Shown: positions 56,749 to 64,000 of the stretch, in pieces
Layout: each line of letters starts with the position of its first letter
Position numbering within the stretch: the first letter of the stretch is position 1
Notes under the pieces: generated by a model
The model's input: only the letters and a program-made list of their open reading frames with translations
What the model was told of the DNA's origin: nothing
Databases searched by the model: none
Source of the DNA: Sweltsa coloradensis
Taxonomy: Eukaryota; Arthropoda; Insecta; Plecoptera; Chloroperlidae
Direction: 5' to 3'
Assembly (NCBI GenBank): GCA_024449915.1
Contig: JAMZAV010000640.1
Coordinates: 124,001-188,000, forward strand
DNA: 64,000 bases
Made by a program: the position numbers and the translations under genes

Positions 56749-57640
56749 GAATAGCCTTAGCGGTAATTATGAACAATTCCGTATTAGGCCCCTATTGTCA
56801 AATTTGAAAAATAACTTTCAAAAAGGCTTCACTAAGCATCACTAGTCGACATATTAACGTTTCAAAACGGTGCTTACCTTAGAAATGTGTAAAAAGTAAG
56901 AAAAACATAAGTGTCACCTGCTAGGCTGTATGCCCAAGTGGTGTACTAACCTCGCCACGGCGCTTCGCGCAACCCCCCCCCCACTCCCCCCCCTCCCCCC
57001 CCCCAAACCCCCTAACCTACTTTTCCCAGCAAAAATCCACTGGTAATCAAACAAATTACCTCAATTATAGTTGAAACTTTACAATGCCAAACCGCGTAGG
57101 CGGGAATATTGAAAAATTAACACAGATTGAACACGTAAACACTCGGGACATTTCACTGTTGTTGGTTCCCCATGTTGGACATTAACATCTTGCTTTTACG
57201 TAGTACCAACCTTTTGCACTAAAATACTCAACCTACAAAACCATTACCATCGCTATTTTCAATATAAAGGACTTTCAACGCAAAATAACTTTCGTTTAAA
57301 ATAGTGACGTTAAAGGCGGGTTTGAAGGATTTTTGTTACCATATAGGTAACACCAAAAACGTGAGGATTCTATTTTGGATTTTTAAATTATGTTATTGTA
57401 AGGTACCCTACTTGCAGTGAGTAGGCCTACAACATCTCAGCACGGTAGGCCTAGGCTGCGTCACTCCTCGCCACTTATATAGTTCATGTTTTTCAACTTT
57501 TTACACATTTCCAAGGTAAGTGCTGTTGTGAAACATTAATATGTTGACCAGTGATGCTTATTAAAGCCTTTTTGAAAGTAATTTTTCAAATTTAACAATA
57601 ATAAGGAATTGTTCATAATTACCGCCTTAGCCTATCTCTA
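56749..57640. repeat. Inverted repeat pair at the end of the tandem unit
   Basis: 56,749-56,911 (GCCTTAGCGGTAATTATGAA, CAAAAAGGCTTCACTAAGCA, GGTGCTTACCTTAGAAATGT) reappears in reverse complement at 57,505-57,640. The second arm includes TTTCCAAG|GTAAGTGC, a good splice-donor match. The first arm is in copy 1 up to 25,550, exactly where copy 1 homology stops. Confidence 0.6.
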
Positions 57641-58130
57641 GACCTTCTGGTGAGGCAGCCTAAAAAAAATCAACCGAAAAGGACTTTAGTTTAAAAAAGC
57701 AACAGTCAAGGTCATGTTTTTTTGGTACTTCTTCGGCTAGGGGGGTCCAACTTTTCAACACTTGTTTTTTTCAATGAAAACATACGCACCCGAAATCCTT
57801 TCCGTTACAAAACTAGGCCTACTTACGTTAGGTTAGTCGACCTTTCTGCCTAGTTACCTGCCGTGCTAGTTCTAGACCAAGGATATTTTTGATAAGATCG
57901 CACGGAAAATCCTTTCCGTTACAGTGTATAAAAAATGGGCCCCTCTAGCCGAAGAAGTACCGTTTTTTTGTTGTTACTAAAACATAAAAAAATGACGAAA
58001 ACACCCTAAAAGGACTTTTGTTTAAAATAGCAACATTAGGCCTAACCCTTTCCCTTGCAGAGCACGCCCTGCGAAGCAACACATCGCTTAGGTAGGGGAG
58101 GGCATACACTATGTTGTTAAGTTTAAGTAT
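56911..58130. other. Spacer between tandem copies 2 and 3
   Basis: No supported gene. It contains C-runs (56,970-57,005), sequence shared with the TIR element at 36,695-37,518, repeated TTTAAAATAGCGACGTTAAA strings, and a CTTCGGCTAGGGGGGTCCAA string related to the foldback ends at 32,250. Confidence 0.5.
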
Positions 58131-59226
58131 GTTAAGTTAATGGTCTTGAAGTGTTTTTTGTTACTAAAACAGCAAAAACGGACGACGAGGTTCGACCCTA
58201 TGCAATCAATCAATCTATACAAACAAATCATTGGCCGTATGACTAATTTTGCACTAGCAATACGGCTGACCGTAGCCTATGACTATCCATGGCCCTTTTT
58301 GATTTGAGACAATTAATTTTGGTAGTAGGCCTAGCTAAGCTATCATAATTGACTATATGGCCTAGGCCTTGTCCAATGTCGGTCTCGGTCATATAGACAT
58401 GTCGGCGCCCGGCGGTTTGTCGGATGATGGATTTCTGTGCCAGAGAAGTGCTCGCTTGATTGAGATCTAGGGCCTAGATAGATAGGTCTACCTAGTCTTT
58501 ATTTTTGTTGTATAATGGGTTGCTGTTCAAACTCTTCAACCATTTCTCAGAATAGTAGTAGTATTTTGCTTCTGTTTAACAGCTTTAGTCTCTGCTATTT
58601 TTTTCTAGTTTTAGGCCCACCCTACACATCTTGGCGACTTGGTAGGCCCTATATTTTCTTTAGACAAGTGGAAACTTATGGTGTTTTTCAATTGGCATGC
58701 ACTCGGCGAGGCACTCTTTCGGTTGGTGCTGGCCAACTTTTTAACACTGTTTTTTTTTCCCCACCACTTAGGGCCTATATATCAAGCTATGGCAAAGGTG
58801 TTACGTTTTCCTGCATCTCGATTTCTTGCCAAAGTTCTAAAATCATAAGCTGCACGCTTTCTCTACTACAAAAAAGCTACTTTTTCTTCTCACTTTTTCT
58901 TTTTTTTTTTCCAACTTCCCCGTGTAAAGGGCCCTTTATCAACAGCAGAAAGTTTGCAAACTCCAAACTTAAACTTAGCAGCTAACTTAACATTAAGAAT
59001 AAACCAATCAGAAAGTGACTCGAGACGACAATTTGGCATTGGCAACAAGCATTGGCGCGATTAAAGTAAACACTGCAAATCTGTATTATTGTGTGGTTTA
59101 AAAACCTCTATCATGAACAGCCACCTAAAGTTAGAGGATAAGTTAGTTGTTAAGTTAGAGGCCTAAGTTGCTTGTGAATGAGCCTTTAATCCTACCTACA
59201 TAGACCCCTACGTGTAGTTATTTGCA

Positions 59227-59277
59227 TTCTCTGTATAAAATAGCCGTGGCAGGAGATTAGCAGCTTCAGTGTTAAAA
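59227..59277 (+). promoter_or_regulatory. Putative core promoter, copy 3
   Basis: ATTTGCAT, TATAAAA (59,234-59,240) and TTCAGTGTT (A at 59,268) with the same spacing as copy 2. Confidence 0.4.
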
Positions 59278-59581
59278 CTCACGCTCATAACTATAGCCCA
59301 AAATCCAGTGTACAGTGTAGACACTGGCATGTTGAGTGTCAACACTAGGTCTGCAAACAACAGACCTATTGTTAATAGACAGCAAAGACATGTTATCCTA
59401 AATACCTAGGGTAGGGCCTACTTAAAAGGACACGTAGGCTTAGGTAGGCCTACATCTAAAAATTATTTATAATAGGCCTAATAAATTGAAATGGAATTAA
59501 ATTAATGTTGCTAGAAAAATTCAATAAACACGGTTCAATTCACCAGTGTGTGACAAACACACTTAAAAGCATAGAAAGACC

Positions 59582-60130
59582 GGCGCTTCTTCGGTTGGTA
59601 GCCCCCAACTTTTTAACACTGCGATATTAGGGGAAAAGTAGGCTAGGGGGAGGGGCAAAGCACGTATGTTTAACAACATATTTTTATTAGAGAAATCAAA
59701 TATTTTACGAGTCATTTCGCTGTGTTCGTTTTTATTAAATTACCTGACGTTTCGATACGACTGTGCGTATCATCATCTGAGGCAACACTGAAAAACTTTA
59801 CATTTGAGATTGTTTTTGTAACAATCTTTAAACTTTTAAAACTTTACATTTGAGATTGTTTTTGTAACAATCTCAAATGTAAAGTTTTTCAGTGTTGCCT
59901 CAGATGATGATACGCAGTCGTATCGAAACGTCAGGTAATTTAATAAAAACAAACACAGCGAAATGACTGGTAAAATATTTGATTTCTCTAATATTTCGGG
60001 CTGTGAAAGCATCAAGCAAGAAAATATTTTCATTTTTATTAAAACATACATACTTTGCACCCCTCCCCGCTCCCCCTAACCTACTTTCCCCTTTGTTAAA
60101 AAGTTGGGGGCTACCAACCGAAGAAGTACC
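59582..60130. mobile_element. Foldback TIR element, copy 3 (without nested insertion)
   Basis: The TSD GAAAGACC is at 59,574-59,581 and 60,131-60,138, with the same ends as 32,250-33,621. 549 bp, with two 46-bp repeats in the hairpin core instead of three. Confidence 0.85.
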
Positions 60131-60238
60131 GAAAGACCTAAGCTATTTAATAAGCAAGTCCATAGTCTGCCTTGTACCATTTTAACCATTTGCTTATTGT
60201 ACTCGTTTCAGACCTGGACAAATGATTAACCATCAGCT

Positions 60239-62161
60239 ATGGACAGCCAGTACGTTGATGAGGGCAGTAATGTGAAGCGCCCCTTATCACCGCCTACCAT
60301 ATATGATCCTCTGCAGCAAGGCCCAGCTTGGTTTACCACTCATCCGTGGGAGAAGGCATCACTTACCGCAAGGCAGCATACATTAGTCAACTTACCCTCA
60401 GACATTTCTTATCAGTCACCTTCGTACAATTCTTACACAACTGGACCACTCCTTCCAATTAAACAAGAGCCCAGCGATCCTCTTCATCAAGTGCCTACTA
60501 AAGATTTCATCAGTGTTTCTGTTAGTGATCTGGAAACGGAGGAATCATTTTGTCCAGAGAACTTTGAGTTCGAGAGAGACCACTGGAACTAGAGCAAAAA
60601 TGTTTCAAACTAGAATCGTATCCATGCAAGATTGAAGAAGCTTGTGAGAATGACGTTTCTAATCTTCAAAACATATTCGGTGCAGAAACAGAACTGAAAA
60701 CTCCCACAGCAGTGTGTCCCACTAGTCTTAAGGTACCAGTATCAGACATTGTGTGCAAACAGAGTAGGCAAACACATGTCATTGCTAATTCTCCTCCATG
60801 CAGATTGGAAAACAGTATTCCTGGATCATCCCAACATGATCTGGACATTTCTCTCTCTTACACAACCGGGCCACTTCATGTAATTAAACAAGAGCCCAGC
60901 GATCCACTTCCCGAAGTGCCTACTAAAGATTTCATCAATGTTTCTGTTGAAGATCCAGAAACAGACGAATCATTTTGTACAGAAAACATCCAAATTGAGA
61001 CAGACCCACTGAAACTAGAGCAAAAATGTTTCAAACTAGAATCCTTTCCATGCAAGATTGAAAGAGATTGTGAGAGTAACGTTTCTGATCTTCAAATCGT
61101 ACTCGGCGCAGTTACAGAACTGAAAACTCCCAGTGGTCTTGGGGAATCGGACATTGTGTGCATACAGAGTAGGCCTACACATGTTGTTGCTAGTTCTCCA
61201 CCATGCAGGTTGGAAAACAGTCTTCCTGGATCATCCCAGCATGATCTAGACATTTCTCTCTCTTACACAACCGGGCCACTCCTTGTAATTAAGCAAGAGC
61301 CCTGCGATCCACATCACGAAATACTTACCGGTACTCAAGATTTCATCAATGTTTCTGCTTACGATCCGGAAACAACTGAATCATTTTGTCATGAGAACTT
61401 TCAGTTTGAGACAGACCCACTGAAGCAAGAGCAAAATTGTTTCAAACTAGAATCACCTCCGTGCAAGATCGAAACAGCTTGTGATAGTGACGTTCCTAAT
61501 CTTCAAACCACACCCAGTGCTGCTACCTATCTACCTTCCAGTAGTGAAATGATAGCTCTGCCAAACACTAACCTATCAGCCTTACAGCAACAAGAAAATA
61601 CACATTTCACATCCAACTCTCATGTGTGCAGGCTGGAAATGATTCCTGTGTCGTTACAACCTGATCTGGATATTCCTGTACATCTTCCGGAAGTGGCTCC
61701 TAACACTCCTTGTTGTGAACTCCAGTCTTCTGGTCAAGCTATACAAAGTTCCACTGTGAAGTCATCTTTACTTCCTATTGTAGCATCCTTGTCCTATCCA
61801 CCAAGTCAACGTTCAATATCTCAAGTTGTGCAGCCTGAACTGTCCAGCCTGTCGGTGCGTCCGTGTTATGTTCGCCTTGAAAGATTAGACGTTGCGGCAC
61901 ATCAATGGGAGATAGACGTTACCTCAAACGTGACTTTTAGACGAGATGTTCCCGAGCCACGGTCACATGATACTTTACCTACCGGCAGAGCATTGTCTAC
62001 CTCAAAACAGAGCAACACTAAACAGCATTCAACCACTGACAACAATCAACCTCGTTTAAAAAGGACCAAGAAACCCAAGCTTGTGAAACAACCATCACCA
62101 AGATTACCACGTAGGATATCAGGGAATAAACAATCTCACAGTTTCGTTGTCCAGATGAAAG
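60239..62161 (+). CDS. Exon A, copy 3: N-terminal IKQEP-repeat region (frameshifted)
   Basis: Near-identical to 33,730-35,652, with the same acceptor (60,204-60,210) and donor AAAG|GTAGGT after 62,161. One C is missing at 60,580/60,581 relative to copy 2, which ends the first frame at codon 117. The frame then resumes from 60,712 and stays open to the donor, without the TGA that cuts copy 2. The three repeats and all IKQEP/FKLES motifs are retained. It differs from copy 2 in clusters (61,178-61,200 and 61,433-61,487) that make the third repeat more like the others. Functional status uncertain. Confidence 0.75.
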
Positions 62162-62464
62162 GTAGGTAATATTATCATTATAGGGCCAAGATTATTTTTT
62201 TTTCAATATTTTTGTTACTGTTCATCTTTTCTTCATGTAGGCTACCACTTAAAGCTTATATCCTTATCATGTTTAGCTTAATTAAGAAAATACTTCAAAA
62301 GTAGGGATAAAAGTTGCAAAAGCTTATAAAGTCACTTAGGCCCTACATTTACATGCAACTTTAATTTATTTATTATTTTATTCAACTTTTATGTTAGGTA
62401 ATGACTAATGACAATCGTGTTTATATGATCAGTTCAAAGGCAGCAGAATCGTTGCAGTACTGTT

Positions 62465-62610
62465 TCAATCTATTCAGATCTACAATGCACCAACAATCCA
62501 GATGTTAAAGTTAACCGTCCCGGTAGCTTAGGGGTAAAGCACTCGACCGGCAATGTACTATGTTGATACCCTGTTGGGATGTATTTTTTAATTTCTGGAT
62601 TGATTTCCAT
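62465..62610 (+). repeat. tRNA-like SINE in the A-B intron, copy 3
   Basis: Counterpart of 35,965-36,110, with a small TACTA insertion in the B-box region. Confidence 0.6.
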
Positions 62611-62660
62611 AAAATCATACATGCAACGTAAGTAACAGGATCAACTTTAATTTACCTAAC

Positions 62661-62691
<31 letters not shown>

Positions 62692-63274
62692 GGTTTATTG
62701 TCATAGTATCTACATTTTGCAAGAAGCATTTTCAGATGTACAGACAAAATACAGAAAATATAGAGAACAGTAAAACTTATAGTTATAAATTATTATATAA
62801 ATAAATAGACAAGAAATATGTTCATGAATTACACTTTCATAATCTTGAGTCTAAACTAAACTTAATTATACTAGGTTCTCAACTAAATACTCGTTTATGG
62901 AGTAATAAGCTTTTGAGATAAGGAACTTTTTTACAGAGTATTTAAAACGATCTAATGAGCCTATGTTTTTTAGTTCAGTCGGTAGTTTATTAAACAATTT
63001 TATGTGTGTGTAATCAGAGTTTGTTTGGGTTGATGATTTTGAAAAATAATTTACATGTATGTCGTTTTTTAGACGTGTGTCGTGGGTGTGGATATTGTTA
63101 TTTGTCGGAAGTGTTTTTATGTTTTTTTTAACTTTTAGGATTGCCTGTAGAATGAACAAACTATAGAGTGTTAAAATATTTAATTTGATGAAGAGAGGTC
63201 TACAGTGTGATCTTCGAGACTTGTTCAGCATTGACCGGATAACCTTCTTTTGAATTATAAAAACTTTCTTGGTA
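62661..63274 (-). mobile_element. 3' fragment of a LINE with AAT-repeat tail, copy 3 only
   Basis: Copy 2 has the empty site CTAGCAATAACCATTAAATA (near 36,158-36,177). On the minus strand the fragment ends in a (TTA)n tail (complement of AATAAT at 62,661-62,692). It encodes only the C-terminal region of ORF2 (62,866-63,231). Same family as 28,467-30,533, judging by shared C-terminal strings, but with a different tail repeat. Confidence 0.85.
62866..63231 (-). pseudogene. LINE ORF2 C-terminal fragment
   Basis: 121 codons: PLFIKLNILTLYSLFILQAI, then HTHDTR, HIKLFNKLPTELKNI, FKYSVKKFLISKAYYSINEY and a stop. This is the standard C-terminal tail of CR1/jockey-group ORF2, and parallels PLFKNLKILTLY and FKYKVEKFLI in the LINE at 28,467. 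The reverse transcriptase itself is missing. Confidence 0.8.
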
Positions 63275-64000
63275 CCATTAAATAAACATTGTATCGCAGG
63301 TGCGTTTGTTAATTACCCACAAATGTTACAGGACCGAGGTTCTTGTAGTATGGTATTCATCACTAGTAGAGTACCTACCCAGTACATTTATTGGTTTAAT
63401 ACAGGGTTGCAGTTTTTACGGATTTTATTTTTGAGGGTGCAAAACGGATCAACGGATTTTTGTTCCAATTTACGGATTTTAGAAGAAAAAACTCACAATT
63501 TTTTTTACTTCGTTCTACGCAGTTTTTAACTAGTGATGGTCAAAAAATCTATATTTCAATGCGATATCGATAAGTGGGAATATTTTCGATAAAATATCAA
63601 AATTTAGGCCTAGGCTACACCAAAAATGCATAATTTCGTAATTTTGGTGGAGGTGCCGGGTAGGTAGTCGAAATTGAATTAATCTTGGCTGGATCATAGT
63701 GGAGGTGCTGGGTCATTAAACGCGGTTGTGAGATCGTAAAAAAATGCATTTATGGTGATACGTTAAATCAACCCTATTTGGCCTGAAATCATGAAAAATA
63801 TGCTTACCGGTACTCTTGGACTTTTTGTATATTTTCAATTTTTTTACAACAATTACCTACATTATGATATATCGATATCATATCGAAATTGGTACCTACA
63901 TTTAGGCATTAAAAGTGTTTTTAAGGATTTGTGTGTTTCATTTAAGGATTTATAGGCTTAGGATTTTTGCTATTGCTTTTTGCTTTTTAATGTGCTAAAA

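Larger units (their letters stand above)
28344..56911. repeat. Tandem unit, copy 2 (complete)
   Basis: The left part (28,344-37,600) aligns with copy 3 (58,130-64,000) and the right part (36,613-56,911) with copy 1. This gives one complete unit containing exons A, B and C of the zinc-finger gene plus its transposons. Where copies 2 and 3 overlap they are nearly identical apart from whole insertions and a few clustered substitutions, so that duplication is recent. Confidence 0.9.
58130..64000. repeat. Tandem unit, copy 3 (cut by window end)
   Basis: Aligns with 28,344-37,700. It lacks the LINE at 28,467, most of 31,000-31,320 and the nested Helitron-like element at 32,403. It has a LINE fragment (62,661-63,274) that copy 2 lacks. 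The window ends in the A-B intron before exon B. Confidence 0.92.

Overview
The window is eukaryotic, intron-bearing and transposon-dense, with a single recognisable host gene family. Evidence for this is GT-AG exons whose phases match, C2H2 zinc-finger coding sequence, tRNA- and 5S-rRNA-derived SINEs, non-LTR retrotransposons, and many short DNA transposons with target-site duplications (TSDs). The palindrome TAGGCCTA and its parts occur throughout. I suspect a marine invertebrate deuterostome, possibly an echinoderm, but the sequence does not prove this.

Layout. 1-7,450 is unique sequence: a poor-quality AT-rich stretch, a broken minus-strand LINE (about 2,500-4,700) and one terminal-inverted-repeat (TIR) element (6,586-6,930). 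The rest is a tandem array of a roughly 28-30 kb unit. Copy 1 is partial (about 7,455-25,550). Copy 2 is the complete one (about 28,344-56,911). Copy 3 is cut by the window end (about 58,130-64,000). Unique spacers lie at 25,550-28,344 and 56,911-58,130. Copies 2 and 3 are almost identical where they overlap; copies 1 and 2 are more diverged.

The gene. In copy 2 I assemble a plus-strand gene with at least three coding exons: A (33,703-35,652), B (38,596-38,769) and C (44,010-45,724). Both internal junctions are phase 1. Exon A encodes three repeats of about 140 residues, rich in acidic residues and IKQEP/FKLES motifs that match the SUMO consensus (hydrophobic-K-x-E). Exon B is short and acidic. 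Exon C encodes 16 C2H2 fingers. Copy 1 keeps exon B and a badly disturbed exon C; copy 3 keeps exon A. Exon A carries a different 1-bp deletion in each copy. Exon B differs between copies almost only at amino-acid-changing sites. The pattern (tandem growth, a SUMO-motif N-terminus, many fingers, transposon-rich setting) resembles lineage-specific transposon-binding zinc-finger families, but that role is inference.

Mobile DNA. The duplicate copies serve as filled and empty sites, so many insertions can be bounded to the base. They include hAT-like elements (8-bp TSD), a pogo-like MITE (TA), a TA-flanked 1.3 kb element carrying a coding exon, piggyBac-like foldback MITEs (TTAA), a Harbinger-like MITE (TTA), two related families of Helitron-like elements ending in a hairpin plus CTAG with no TSD, tRNA-like SINEs, a 5S-rRNA-derived sequence, and two LINEs of one family. 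From about 13,340 to 25,200, and probably 1-4,200, the text is full of homopolymer-type errors, so broken reading frames there may be consensus artefacts.
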